Counted from the stretch's first letter, positions 37,241 through 46,607 are shown. The stretch: DNA of 64,000 bases from Acidobacteriota bacterium (GCA_003224235.1 QHYU01000152.1:1-64000); one strand, 5' to 3'. Program-made: numbers and translations. The notes: a model not told the origin generated them from the sequence alone.

Positions 37241-38065
37241 TTGGGTCGCGTCATCGCTATTGCCAATCAAAAAGGCGGTGTCGGTAAGACTACGACAGCA
37301 ATCAATCTTGCGGCCTCGCTTGCTGCCGAAGAACAACGTACACTCATCGTTGATTGCGACTCTCAAGGAAATACAACGAGTGGCCTTGGTTTTCCAAAAG
37401 ACCCCGCGCGCAGAACGCTCTATCACTCTCTCATCCTAAACGAACCGATTGAGAGGGTTGTTCTCAGCACGCAAGTGGATGGTCTCGATCTAATCCCAGC
37501 AGATAAGAACCTAGTGGGCGCTGGCGTCGAGCTCGTCTCTCTGGAAGGCCGCGAGTATTTCCTCCGCAAAGCCATCGAGAGCATCAAAACCAACTATCGC
37601 TTCGTCATACTGGACTGCCCGCCCGCGCTGGACCTGGTGACGCTCAATGCCTTGGTGGCTAGCGACTCGGTCTTGATTCCTATCCAGTGCGAGTACCTGG
37701 CACTCGAAGGCGTTTCTGAACTCCTCGACACACTGATGAGGATCCGCAAGACACTAAATCCGGACTTGGCCGTCGAGGGCATCCTATTGACCATGTACGA
37801 CGAACGCACGACCCTTTCCCACCAAGTCGCCTCGGACCTGCGCAGCTTCTTTGGAGCACAAGTCTTCTCCACCGTAATACCAAGGAATGTCCGCCTGGCA
37901 GAGGCACCCAGCCACGGGAAACCAATCATTTTCTACGATATACACAGCAGAGGAGCCGAGAGCTACGTCCAGCTTGCCAAGGAGGTCATTGCCAATGACC
38001 AGAAACGCGCTGGGACGGGGCCTGAGTGCCCTGATCCGGGAGCCCGAGCCGCCACCGCAGGTTAG
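37241..38065 (+). CDS. parA: Chromosome-partitioning ATPase ParA/Soj, 274 aa
   Basis: This deviant Walker A ATPase moves origin-proximal ParB complexes. The motif KGGVGKTTTAINLA is near residues 11-24, followed by DCDSQGNTTSGLGF, ILDCPPALDLVTLNAL and IPIQCEYLALEGVSELL. It lacks an N-terminal HTH, so it is the short chromosomal (Soj) type. The start is TTG 37241 with AAGGAGAGAT upstream. It overlaps parB by 71 bases. Confidence 0.95.
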   Translation: MGRVIAIANQKGGVGKTTTAINLAASLAAEEQRTLIVDCDSQGNTTSGLGFPKDPARRTLYHSLILNEPIERVVLSTQVDGLDLIPADKNLVGAGVELVSLEGREYFLRKAIESIKTNYRFVILDCPPALDLVTLNALVASDSVLIPIQCEYLALEGVSELLDTLMRIRKTLNPDLAVEGILLTMYDERTTLSHQVASDLRSFFGAQVFSTVIPRNVRLAEAPSHGKPIIFYDIHSRGAESYVQLAKEVIANDQKRAGTGPECPDPGARAATAG

Positions 38066-38873
38066 TCCCCCAGCGACTCTGCCCTCGGCAACCGCCGGGG
38101 AACCGCAGCAAATCGACATTGACTTAATCGACCCCAGCCCCTACCAGCCGCGCACTCGCTTTCGGGAAGAACCCCTTGAGGAACTGGCACGCTCGATTCG
38201 CTCGAGCGGAATCATCCAGCCGCTGATTCTGCGTACGCACGGCTCACGCTACCAACTGATCGCCGGTGAGCGCCGATGGCGGGCCGCGCAACGGGCAGGG
38301 TTGACTCGCGTCCCGGCCATTGTCCGCGAAGTACCTGAGGAGATGGCCCTCGAGATCACCCTGGTTGAGAACATCCAGCGAGAGGACCTCAACCCGATAG
38401 AACAAGCGCGGGCTTTTGAACGCCTGATCGTGGACTTCCACCTGACGCAAGAGAACGTTGCCGAGCGCACGGGGAAGGACCGTACCACAGTGGCAAACGC
38501 CGTCCGCCTGCTCAAGCTAGAGAAACCCCTCCAAGACCTCATCGAGGACGGCCGCCTCACTGCCGGGCACGGCCGTGCCTTGCTGGCAATCCCCGACGCA
38601 GGATTACGACAGTCACTAGCACACCGCGCTGCTCGCGGCGGCCTCACGGTGCGGCAGATCGAGAGGGTTGCCGCCCGTAAGTCTGGCCGATCGGTGCCAC
38701 CACCTCCACCGGCACCCGACGCGAACACGCGCGCAGCACTTGAGGAACTCCAACGCCACCTGGGGACGCGCGTTACTTTGCGTCCTCGCACAAAAACGCA
38801 CCCCGGGCAGCTCATCTTGGAATACTACGACGATGCCCAATTGGTCGGTCTGTACGATCGCCTCATGAAATAA
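37995..38873 (+). CDS. parB: Chromosome-partitioning protein ParB/Spo0J, 292 aa
   Basis: This is a parS-binding CTPase clamp. The N-terminal peptide MTRNALGRGLSALI resembles the ParA-stimulating tail. The CTP-binding motif GERRWRAAQRAG and the ENIQREDLNPIEQA region are intact. The helix-turn-helix is TQENVAERTGKDRTTVANAV, and a C-terminal dimerisation domain ends the protein. ATG 37995 has a strong AAGGAGG site inside parA; longer in-frame starts would overlap parA without reason. Confidence 0.95.
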   Translation: MTRNALGRGLSALIREPEPPPQVSPPATLPSATAGEPQQIDIDLIDPSPYQPRTRFREEPLEELARSIRSSGIIQPLILRTHGSRYQLIAGERRWRAAQRAGLTRVPAIVREVPEEMALEITLVENIQREDLNPIEQARAFERLIVDFHLTQENVAERTGKDRTTVANAVRLLKLEKPLQDLIEDGRLTAGHGRALLAIPDAGLRQSLAHRAARGGLTVRQIERVAARKSGRSVPPPPPAPDANTRAALEELQRHLGTRVTLRPRTKTHPGQLILEYYDDAQLVGLYDRLMK

Positions 38874-38922
38874 CTACTATTTACGTAGTACGTCAGACGT
38901 AGAACACCCCGACTTTTCTCCC

Positions 38923-38951
38923 TTGAACTCGCAAACTCCGGGCGTTAGAGT
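38923..38951 (+). promoter_or_regulatory. Possible promoter of the bactofilin gene
   Basis: TTGAAC (38923-38928), a 17-base spacer and TAGAGT (38946-38951) resemble a sigma-70 promoter. A TAATAAT immediately after is an alternative -10. It lies about 30 bases before the bactofilin start. Confidence 0.4.
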
Positions 38952-38981
38952 AATAATACACGAGCTATCCCGGGGTGAACC

Positions 38982-39395
38982 TTGGCTTGGAAATGGCCTG
39001 GGCGTGGTGACGACCATCACGCTGACGAATGGACCGGGTTCCTGGAGAAGGGCGTCCGTCTGGAGGGGACGCTCGAGTTAGCTGGCACGTTCCGTGTAGA
39101 CGGCCAGATAAAGGGAAACATCCTCTCCGAGCACAGTTTGATTCTCGGCGAGGCGGCCAGAGTCGAGGGCCAAATTGAGGGCAATCACGTGGTCATCTCC
39201 GGGCGATTCGATGGGGTGATTTTTGCCAAGGGTCGAGTTGAGATCCAGGCCAAGGGGGTGGTGACGGGCGAGATTCACACACCTTGTTTGGTCATCGAAC
39301 CAGGCGGTATTTTCGACGGCCGGTGCCACATGCTAACCTCCTCTGAGGCTGCCAAGCCCCTTACCATTCCAATCCGCGCCGCGAATCAGGGGTAG
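38982..39395 (+). CDS. Bactofilin (polymer-forming cytoskeletal protein), 137 aa
   Basis: The DUF583/bactofilin beta-helix core shows the repeated GxxVEGxI-type pattern: GVRLEGTLELAGTFRVDG, QIKGNILSEHSLILGEAA, RVEGQIEGNHVVISGRFDG and VEIQAKGVVTGEI. Short polar tails flank it. Bactofilins polymerise without nucleotide and position cell-wall or chromosome-segregation proteins; placement right after parAB fits the ParABS link known in some bacteria. The start is TTG 38982 after CGGGGTGAACC. Confidence 0.9.
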   Translation: MAWKWPGRGDDHHADEWTGFLEKGVRLEGTLELAGTFRVDGQIKGNILSEHSLILGEAARVEGQIEGNHVVISGRFDGVIFAKGRVEIQAKGVVTGEIHTPCLVIEPGGIFDGRCHMLTSSEAAKPLTIPIRAANQG

Positions 39396-39547
39396 TCCCT
39401 CCTCGCGCCCTAGCCTCCTTCTTTGCAAAGCCAGTGAAATCCCTTAGGTCGAGATCCTCGCCTTGCTTTTAGCATGGCATTTCTGGGCATCCACAGCTTG
39501 AAATCGCTTCCGAGCGATCACTGAAAGCTGCCAACCGAAGGCTTTTC

Positions 39548-40801
39548 CTACTCGTACCGCAGGCAGCGGACGGGATCGAGGTTCGAGGCCTTCACGGCAG
39601 GATAAATCCCAAAAAACAAGCCGACACCAATTGAAATGATCATGCCCATAGCCGTCCAGAACAGCGACACGCGAGCCGGCAGGGAAGGGAAGAAGGCTGC
39701 TACGGAGACGCTTAAGAGCACTCCGATAGTGATGCCAATAATCCCGCCGACGCCGGTCAGCGTGATAGCCTCGAGCAGAAATTGCGCCCGGATATCTTTC
39801 CGGCGAGCCCCGACAGCCTTGCGCACGCCGATCTCAGCGGTGCGTTCGGTCACGCTGACCAGCATGATGTTCATCACCCCGATGCCGCCAACGACCAGGC
39901 CAATCGAGGCAATGATCAGCGTCAAGACGACGATGGCGCCGGTTAGCTGCTTCCAGAGGTCGGTGACGACGTCAGGCGAACTGATCTCGAAATCGTTCTT
40001 GCCCTTCGAGGGAACGTGGCGCCGGCGGCGAAGCACGTCGATGACTTCGTCCTGGGCTTTCCCCATCAGCGAGGGATCCTCCACGCTCACGACAATGATG
40101 ACCTCCTCGATCTCCGGATAGAGCTTCGCAAAAGTACGATAGGGAATGATCACAAACTGGTCCACGCCGGGTCCGCCAAACAAGCCCTGGTGCGGCTCGA
40201 AAACCCCAATCACCTTGAAGGGCAGGCCGTTGACGCGAACTTCACGGTCGATGGGATCGAGCGAGCCAAACAGAGAATCGGCAATGGACGCGCCCAAGAG
40301 GCACAGACGTTCAGCGTGCAGGTTTTCCTCCGCAGTGAAGAAGCGGCCCTCCTTCACCTGATAGACCGGCAAAACATCCACCAGGTCGGCCTCGCTGCCG
40401 CGAACGAAGGGGTTATCGACGCGGCTGTTCTGGAAGCGGATCTCATTCTCCTGGCCGAAGAACAACGCGCGCGTGAGCAGCGGCGACGCCCTGCGAGCGG
40501 ACGGGCACTGCTCGCGGATGGCCACCGCGTCGTCATAGGTCAGGTACTTGCGGCGCTGGATTTCGTCGGTAAAGCGCCCAAAAGTGAAAGCTTTGAAGCG
40601 CGTGACAAAGAACGACTGCGTGCCGATCTCGCGCACCTTGTCGGTGATGTGCTGGTTCAGGCCGTGGATGATCGCGGCCACGCTGATCACGCTGGCGATC
40701 CCGATCACCACACCCAACATGGTGAGGAAAGAGCGCAGCTTCTGGCTGCCAATCGTCGCCAGCGCCACGTCGAGGCTTTCTTTCCATTCCGCGCGCGTCA
40801 C
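39548..40801 (-). CDS. MacB/FtsX-type ABC transporter permease, 417 aa
   Basis: This is a four-helix MacB-like permease. It has TM1 near residues 25-48 (SFLTMLGVVIGIASVISVAA) and a large periplasmic MacB_PCD domain (about 50-280). Three C-terminal TMs follow, with the FtsX motif (GGIGVMNIMLVSVTERTAEI, GVRKAVGARRKDIRAQFL). The ending DPVRCLRYE is typical. The start is GTG 40801. No ATPase is encoded beside it; a second permease of this type lies at 42698-43912, with a rhomboid gene between them. Confidence 0.9.
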   Translation of the reverse strand: MTRAEWKESLDVALATIGSQKLRSFLTMLGVVIGIASVISVAAIIHGLNQHITDKVREIGTQSFFVTRFKAFTFGRFTDEIQRRKYLTYDDAVAIREQCPSARRASPLLTRALFFGQENEIRFQNSRVDNPFVRGSEADLVDVLPVYQVKEGRFFTAEENLHAERLCLLGASIADSLFGSLDPIDREVRVNGLPFKVIGVFEPHQGLFGGPGVDQFVIIPYRTFAKLYPEIEEVIIVVSVEDPSLMGKAQDEVIDVLRRRRHVPSKGKNDFEISSPDVVTDLWKQLTGAIVVLTLIIASIGLVVGGIGVMNIMLVSVTERTAEIGVRKAVGARRKDIRAQFLLEAITLTGVGGIIGITIGVLLSVSVAAFFPSLPARVSLFWTAMGMIISIGVGLFFGIYPAVKASNLDPVRCLRYE

Positions 40802-40901
40802 AACGGATACAGTAGCATTATTCGGGCGTGTGGACAGCGCCGTGGCGTGTTAACGAGCGTGCGCGCAACCCTGGGTTGCAGCAAGACGCTCGACACGCAA
40901 G

Positions 40902-42440
40902 CTAGAGTTTTGAAACGGGCGCTTTATCGAGTGGCGCAGAAGCAGAAGGCGAAGCCAGACCCGGCGCGGTGGCTTCCTTCAGGCCAGCTTGGATGGCGGC
41001 GTCCCAATCAAGGTGTGGAATGGGCGAGGCATCGGCCTGGCGATAGAGCCGCACGGCTTCCTCCCGGCGATTCAGCTTCTTCAAGTTGATACGGGCGGCA
41101 GAGATAAGCGCCGAGAGCGAGGCGCGGTCGCTGGGGTAGCCCTCCGCGAGCTTCTCGTACTCCACCGCGGCGCGCTCCCAGTTCTGCTGGGTCTCGAGAT
41201 AACGGGACAACTCGAGCCACGTTGCGCTGGGCAGGTTTTCCCCGCCGGCGCTGCAGTACTCTTCGTAATTTCGCCAGGCCACTTCCAGCTCCCGCGCCTT
41301 GACGTGCAGCCGGCACAGCGTAGCCAGCGTCTCCTTGTGTGCTTGAAAATCCTGTTTCCTCCAGTATGCTTGCAGCAGCAGGTCGTGCGCGTCGAGCAGG
41401 TCCGGCTCCTCTTGCAGAACCTGTTTGAGTTCGGCGATGGCCGGCTCCGGCTGATTCTGCGCGATGAACTCGCTGGCTTTGACGATGCGCGGGTCCGCGG
41501 TCCAACTGACCTGGGCCTCGATAGCCTGGTCCATCTTGTGTTCAATGCCCGTGGCGCGAAGTGCCAGCGCCCCCCCCACGCCGAAAACGAAGCCGCCGAT
41601 GTGCGCCCAGTAGGCTACTCCGCCGCCTGAACCGGTCAGCAACGCCCAGAATAGCTGCGTCACGAACCACACGGGCAGGACAGCGTAGGCCGGCGCAGAG
41701 AACCGGTGAAGGTACGGGCGAAACCCAAGCCACAAAAACAGCAGCAACTTGATGCGCGTTTTCGCAAAACGCACCAGAAATGCCCCCATCAGTCCGGCGA
41801 CGGCTCCCGAGGCGCCCAGGACAGGAACGATGCTGCCGGAAAAAACTCCCGCATGCACCAGCAACGCCACCGCTCCGGCCAACAAATAGAACAGGGGGTA
41901 GATCAACCGCCCCCAAGCGTCCTCAAGCACGCTGCCCGCAAGCCACAGAAACCACATATTGAAGATCAGGTGGAGCCATCCGCCGTGGAGGAAGCCCGCA
42001 GTGACGTAACTCGCGAGTGGATGCTTATTGGGGATGAAGGCGTACCGCTCGAGGATCGAATCGCGCTGCAAATCTGCAAGCTGCTGCGCCAGTGCCTCCA
42101 TCTGCGCATTGACCTCCGCGGAGTCCCAGTCGTGCATCTGGAGGTCCCAGAGGTCCTCCGGCCGGCGGTTGGCCGAGGCCATGCGCGCGAAAAGCTTTGG
42201 ATTGCTGCGCTGAACTCCTGCGATCAGTTGTTGCACCTCGGGCGTGGTTTGCACGTCCGGGTGGGCAGCAGCGAGCAACAGAATGTGCAACTTCACATCG
42301 GCGAGCTTGTGCGATTCGTCCTCGAGCCGCCAGTGCGTGCCGAGGAACACCACCAGGTTCAAGGCGATGATGACAATGCTGATGTAGGGCCAGCGCCGGC
42401 CCTTCAAGCTTTCGTGCGCGAGGGGAATCAGCACAACCAC
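40902..42440 (-). CDS. Rhomboid-family intramembrane serine protease with C-terminal TPR-like region, 512 aa
   Basis: The rhomboid core has about six to seven TMs. Catalytic residues are visible: Ser211 in the GASGAVAG loop and His280 in YWAHIGGFVFG, with the supporting HGGWLHLIFN (His152, His157, Asn161) in the second helix. Between TM1 and TM2 there is an unusually long soluble loop (about residues 38-140). After the last TM (about 295) comes about 210 residues of helical TPR-like sequence (EFIAQNQPEPAIAELKQVL, LLDAHDLLLQAYWRKQDF). The start is GTG 42440. The substrate is unknown. Confidence 0.88.
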   Translation of the reverse strand: MVVLIPLAHESLKGRRWPYISIVIIALNLVVFLGTHWRLEDESHKLADVKLHILLLAAAHPDVQTTPEVQQLIAGVQRSNPKLFARMASANRRPEDLWDLQMHDWDSAEVNAQMEALAQQLADLQRDSILERYAFIPNKHPLASYVTAGFLHGGWLHLIFNMWFLWLAGSVLEDAWGRLIYPLFYLLAGAVALLVHAGVFSGSIVPVLGASGAVAGLMGAFLVRFAKTRIKLLLFLWLGFRPYLHRFSAPAYAVLPVWFVTQLFWALLTGSGGGVAYWAHIGGFVFGVGGALALRATGIEHKMDQAIEAQVSWTADPRIVKASEFIAQNQPEPAIAELKQVLQEEPDLLDAHDLLLQAYWRKQDFQAHKETLATLCRLHVKARELEVAWRNYEEYCSAGGENLPSATWLELSRYLETQQNWERAAVEYEKLAEGYPSDRASLSALISAARINLKKLNRREEAVRLYRQADASPIPHLDWDAAIQAGLKEATAPGLASPSASAPLDKAPVSKL

Positions 42441-42697
42441 ACTCCGCCACGCACCCTCCGGCGCATGGCCTGCAATTGACCTCTCCGTCTACGCCTAAGG
42501 GCGCTACCCACGGGAAGCGGAGGTCGCCGCAATATTCTCCCAGTGTAGCGGGGGCCGGCAAACGACGGTGGATTCGCCAGTCAAGGTGTTCGCGAGGAGT
42601 TACTCCGAGCGGAGGGCGACGACACTTCGCCGGGTTTACCCTGAGCGCGAGCGAAGGGTTCAGAGCAAGCGGGTCGAGGCAGTGCGCGGGAGTCCGC

Positions 42698-43912
42698 TCA
42701 TTCGGAGCGCAAAGCAACAACTGGGTCCAAGCGGGCGGCCTTGATGGCGGGGTAGACGCCGAAGACCAGGGCAATCACGGAGGCCAGTCCCAGGCCCAAT
42801 AGTGCGACCCACGGCTTGACCGCAGCGGGGAACGGAGTCAACTGGCGCAGCACCAGGGCCAGGATGAACCCCAGCGCGACGCCAGTCAGACCCCCGACGA
42901 GGCACTGCGCCAGCACTTCGACGAGAAATTGTCGCGCGATATCGCGCTGGGTGGCGCCGACCGAGCGCCGTAACCCGATCTCCTTGGTGCGCTCGGTAAC
43001 GCTGACCAGCGTAATATTCATGATGACGATCCCGCCGACGATCGAAGCCACCGAGGAGACCAGCACGAAGACCAGAAAGAACACCGAGCTGATGTCCTTC
43101 CACAGATTGAGGTATGTGTCGGCAGTAGCGAAGTAGAAGTCGTCGGGGGCCTCAGGGGCGATGCGGCGTCGCCCGCGCAGGATCAGGCGCACTTCATCTT
43201 CGGCAGGGCCAAGCGGCGGCCGGCCCTTGATGTGGAAGATCAGGCTGCGGCGCGTGCCGAAGAGTTTTTGGAACGCGCTGATCGGAAAGATGACGAAGGT
43301 ATCTTGATCCTGTCCCAGGATCGCGCCGATGCGGTCAGCCACCCCGATCACGGTGAATTCTTCCCCGGCGATGCGGAGGGTTTTCCCGAGCGGCAAGCGC
43401 CCGGGGAAGAGTTTTTCGGCCACTTCCGCGCCGAGCACAGCCACCGGGGAGGCCGCGCGCTGCTCGCCTTCGGTGAAAAAACGCCCGGCCGAGACGTCGA
43501 GCGTGCTAATCCAGCCCATGTTGGAGGTCTCACCGCGCAGGGTGACGTCACCCAGGCTCTGCGCTTCACCGCGGACTTGTCCGAAGGTGGAAGCCTGAGC
43601 GCCCACGGCCAGGCAGCGCTGGCAGCGGTATTCGAGCGCGCGCCAGTCGTCAAAGGTCAGATCGCGGTGTTTCCGCGCCTTGAGAATTTCTTGGAAGTCG
43701 GTGGTGGCGAGGGGCACCTTTGAGACTTGAAAAATGTCTGTGCCGAGATTGGCGATTCTTGCTTCGACATATCCATTGGCTCCCTGGATCAGTGTCATCA
43801 CCAGGATCAGCGAGGTAACGCCAATAATCAGGCCAAGGAGGGTGAGCAGGGTGCGCAGCTTGCGCGCTGAAAGCGAGGCAAAAGCGAGCCGCAGTGTGTC
43901 TCCAAGCTGCAT
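42698..43912 (-). CDS. MacB/FtsX-type ABC transporter permease, 404 aa
   Basis: It has the same architecture as the permease at 39548-40801: TM1 (RTLLTLLGLIIGVTSLILVM), a large periplasmic domain, and three C-terminal TMs with SVTERTKEIGLRRSVGATQR and an end in DPVVALRSE. Similarity to its neighbour is clear but distant, so this is not a recent duplication. No ATP-binding subunit is nearby. The start is ATG 43912. Confidence 0.9.
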   Translation of the reverse strand: MQLGDTLRLAFASLSARKLRTLLTLLGLIIGVTSLILVMTLIQGANGYVEARIANLGTDIFQVSKVPLATTDFQEILKARKHRDLTFDDWRALEYRCQRCLAVGAQASTFGQVRGEAQSLGDVTLRGETSNMGWISTLDVSAGRFFTEGEQRAASPVAVLGAEVAEKLFPGRLPLGKTLRIAGEEFTVIGVADRIGAILGQDQDTFVIFPISAFQKLFGTRRSLIFHIKGRPPLGPAEDEVRLILRGRRRIAPEAPDDFYFATADTYLNLWKDISSVFFLVFVLVSSVASIVGGIVIMNITLVSVTERTKEIGLRRSVGATQRDIARQFLVEVLAQCLVGGLTGVALGFILALVLRQLTPFPAAVKPWVALLGLGLASVIALVFGVYPAIKAARLDPVVALRSE

Positions 43913-44055
43913 CGAGGCCCCTCAGCGATTCTAGCGTAGTCAGGTGTGTAGCGCGGGTCTCTTGCAGGAGTTTAAGCTCCGCGCCGTCGCACTCCAAAAC
44001 CACCTGTAGGACGCTGGCACTGCCGAGTGATAAAGCGAGTTGACCGGGGGGAGAG

Positions 44056-44061
44056 TATAAT
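44056..44061 (+). promoter_or_regulatory. Likely -10 element of selD
   Basis: A perfect TATAAT lies 33 bases before the TTG start of selD. A TTGACC just upstream is only 10 bases away, too close to act as its -35, so only the -10 is claimed. Confidence 0.4.
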
Positions 44062-44093
44062 CATCGAATCTTGCGCAGAGGAGGGAACGCGTC

Positions 44094-45146
44094 TTGGCGG
44101 AGGCCGTCAAGCTTACGGCCATGGTCAAGGCTGCGGGTTGAGCGGCGAAGCTGAGTCCCGGTCTGCTGGACTCCGTCCTGCGCCGCCTGCCGCGGCAAAC
44201 TGACCCGAACGTGCTCGTTGGGTTTGACACCAACGACGACGCCGGGGTGTATCGTCTCACGGACGACCTGGCCCTGGTGCAGACGGTGGACTTCTTCACG
44301 CCGATTGTGGACGAAGCCTACCTCTACGGGCAGATTGCCGCAGCCAATTCACTGAGCGACGTCTACGCTATGGGCGGCCGGCCCATCTCCGCACTTTCGA
44401 TCGTCGGCTTTCCGGACAAGGGCGATCCCGACGTGATGGAACAGATCATCCTGGGCGGGCTCTCCAAGATGGCGGAGGCAGGCTGCAGCGTGATTGGCGG
44501 GCATTCGATCCGCGATGACGACATCAAGTTCGGCTATGCGGTCACCGGCGTGATCAATCCGCAGCGCGTCTGGCGCAATGTTGGCGCGCAGCCGGGCGAC
44601 GTATTGCTGCTCACCAAGGCCATCGGCACCGGGGTGATTTCCACCGCGTTGAAGAAGCAGCGCGCATCGGAAGCGTCGCTCGCTGCTTCCGTGGCTTCCA
44701 TGACGCGGCTCAATCGCGATGCCGCTGAAGCGTTGCTGGAAGCGGACGGCGGCTCAGGCGCGATTCATGCTGTTACCGACATCACCGGTTTTGGCCTGCT
44801 GGGCCATGCGCGCGAGATGGCGGTTGGCAGCGGAATTTCGCTCGAGATCGATCACGCCAGGGTGGAGTACTTGCCGGGCGCAGTTGAAGCCGCGCGTGAA
44901 GGGCATCTGGCCGGCGGCCTGAAAAATAACCGCGAATTTCTAGGCGATTGCGTCGGCTTTTCTGCTTCGGTTCCCGAAGAGTTCCGCAACCTGCTCTACG
45001 ACCCGCAAACCTCGGGCGGCTTGCTGGTCGCCATCGCGCGAGAGAAGGCCGATGTCGCGATTGCTGCGCTGGCCCAACGCCGCGTCGCCACGCGCAGCAT
45101 CGGCACAGTGCTCCCCAAGCGCTCCCCCTTAATTCAGGTCATCTAG
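44094..45146 (+). CDS. selD: Selenide, water dikinase (selenophosphate synthase) containing selenocysteine, 350 aa
   Basis: It makes selenophosphate from selenide and ATP, the selenium donor for Sec-tRNA. Translation starts at TTG 44094 behind a strong GAGGAGGG site and reads MAEAVKLTAMVKAAG-U-AAKLSPG. The TGA at 44139-44141 (codon 16) falls exactly where SelD has its catalytic Cys/Sec (Cys17 in E. coli). The frame continues unbroken after it: FDTNDDAGVY, QTVDFFTPIVDEAY, NSLSDVYAMGGRP, CSVIGGHSIRDDD and YDPQTSGGLLVAI. A SECIS-type hairpin follows the TGA. A gene caller that stops at TGA would start it wrongly at about 44211. selA, selB and tRNA-Sec are not in the window. Confidence 0.95.
44153..44173 (+). 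promoter_or_regulatory. Bacterial SECIS element in selD
   Basis: Six base pairs (GAGTCC with GGACTC) close a nine-base loop, CGGTCTGCT. The loop holds GGTCT, as in the E. coli fdhF SECIS. There are 18 bases between the TGA and that GGTCT, the same spacing as in fdhF as I recall it. It should be bound by SelB to recode the UGA as Sec. Confidence 0.88.
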
Positions 45147-45170
45147 CGTGACTTTGGCCTTTCGTTGGGT

Positions 45171-45263
45171 TGTCATACTCAGCCCGCCGCGGCGAGCGAG
45201 GCATCCCTCCAGGAGATTCCGCGTCCGGAAAACAAGCTGCCTCAGGGCTCGGAATGACGGCAA
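45171..45263. repeat. Intergenic MITE/REP-like element, copy 1
   Basis: Begins TTGTCATACTCAGCCC and ends with its imperfect inverse (GGGCTCGGAATGACGGCAA), with GCGGCGAGCGAGG inside. A related copy is at 50239-50309 and fragments appear near 51740-51775 and 53132-53147. No protein is encoded, so it would be a non-autonomous or structural repeat. Confidence 0.6.
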
Positions 45264-45281
45264 CATCCGGGCACCAGCCTA

Positions 45282-46607
45282 ATGGACACCATCACACACG
45301 GCATTGTGGGCGCACTCCTAGGGAAAGCATTTTTCGCAGGACACGGCGATGCCACGCGAGCGGACGGCACCGCCGCGCAGGACGCTGCCGGACAATTCGG
45401 AGGGCTCGGGAGTCCGCGCCAGGCGCCGCGATGGAATCGCGGCGAGCGCGTGGCTATCGTTGCCGCGACACTTGGAGCGGTCTTCCCTGATGTTGACGTC
45501 ATTTTCGGTCCCATCGCGCGAAACGATCTGGCCGTCATCGAGCTGCACCGCAGCATCACGCATTCCTTGCTCTGTCTGCCGATTTTTGCGGTGGTGCTCG
45601 CAGCGCTGACGCGCTGGTACGCGCGACGTCGCGCGCTGGAGTCTCCCTCCTGGATTACGCTGTCGGGCATCTACGGCGTCGCGCTGGCGAGCCACATCCT
45701 GCTGGACTTGGCAACCTCGTTTGGAACGATGATCTGGAGCCCTTGGAAGCGCTCGCGCCCAGCGTGGGATCTGGTCTTCATCATCGATTTCACGCTGACC
45801 GCGATCGTCCTGCTGCCCCAATTGGTGGCGTGGGTATATCGACAGCGTGAGCGAAGTTTCCGGCGTGCGGCGCGTTTATGGGCTGTGTTCTCTGGTGCCG
45901 CGGTGCTCATCGCGTGGGGCACGCGCGCGGCGGGGTTTACGTTTTCCTACTGGGTTGTAGTCGCGGAGAGCGCGTTGCTGGCGGCATGGTTTTTTCTGCC
46001 GGCATGGGGAAGCTGGGGTTTTAGCGTGCCACGCGCAAGCTGGTGCCGTGCAGGTGTGTATGCACTGGCGGGGTATTTGTGCCTATGCGCGATGGCGCAT
46101 CAGGCCGCGTTACGCAGAGTCGAGCAATTCGCTGCGGCCCGCGGCCTGCGCGTCGTGCGCCTGGGCGCGTTGCCGCTTCCGCCCTTTCTCGCCTGTTGGG
46201 ACGCCCTGATTCGCACGCCCGAGGGAGTGTACGAGGCACGATTCGATCTGTTTCGCGGCTATCGGCGGGGGCTTGCGCTGGACTCTGCGAGCAACGCATC
46301 GAACGGGGGATTTCCAACATTTCATTTCTTCGCCGATTCCCCACCCAACGGCTACCTCGAGGCCGCGCGCCAGCTTCCCCGGGTTAAGACGTATCTTTGG
46401 TTTGCGCGCTTCCCGGTCTTTCGATATATGCAGAGCCCTGATCCAGGGCCTGTTCCGGCGAAGTCGGGAGAAGCAGGCAGCCTGCACATCATCGAGATCC
46501 GCGACCTGCGCTTTTTCCAGCTCGGACGCCGCCCGGCTCCGTTTACGTTTCGCGTAACGTTCGACGCCGCTGGCCACGTGGTCGAGCAGGGCTGGGCGCC
46601 GGACTAG
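45282..46607 (+). CDS. YdjM/LexA-binding-type membrane-bound metal-dependent hydrolase, 441 aa
   Basis: The N-terminal domain matches this inner-membrane family (DUF457): MDTITHGIVGALLGKAFFAG, FPDVDVIFG, LHRSITHSLLCLPIF and SHILLDLATSFGT supply conserved His/Asp metal-type positions. About five to six TMs lie before residue 280. The C-terminal 160 residues form a soluble domain (RVEQFAAARGLRVVRLGALP onward) with no recognised motif. A loop of about 30 residues between the first and second motifs is longer than usual. Catalysis in this family is not proven. Confidence 0.8.
   Translation: MDTITHGIVGALLGKAFFAGHGDATRADGTAAQDAAGQFGGLGSPRQAPRWNRGERVAIVAATLGAVFPDVDVIFGPIARNDLAVIELHRSITHSLLCLPIFAVVLAALTRWYARRRALESPSWITLSGIYGVALASHILLDLATSFGTMIWSPWKRSRPAWDLVFIIDFTLTAIVLLPQLVAWVYRQRERSFRRAARLWAVFSGAAVLIAWGTRAAGFTFSYWVVVAESALLAAWFFLPAWGSWGFSVPRASWCRAGVYALAGYLCLCAMAHQAALRRVEQFAAARGLRVVRLGALPLPPFLACWDALIRTPEGVYEARFDLFRGYRRGLALDSASNASNGGFPTFHFFADSPPNGYLEAARQLPRVKTYLWFARFPVFRYMQSPDPGPVPAKSGEAGSLHIIEIRDLRFFQLGRRPAPFTFRVTFDAAGHVVEQGWAPD

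Noticed and set aside
40016-41089. Open frame opposite the MacB permease and rhomboid genes
   Set aside because: Spans parts of two strongly supported genes on the other strand and has no motif; similar shadows at 41706-42479 and 47516-48226 were rejected for the same reason.
44040-44061. TTGACC plus TATAAT as a full selD promoter
   Set aside because: The spacer is only 10 bases, far below the 16-18 needed; only the -10 is kept as a possibility.
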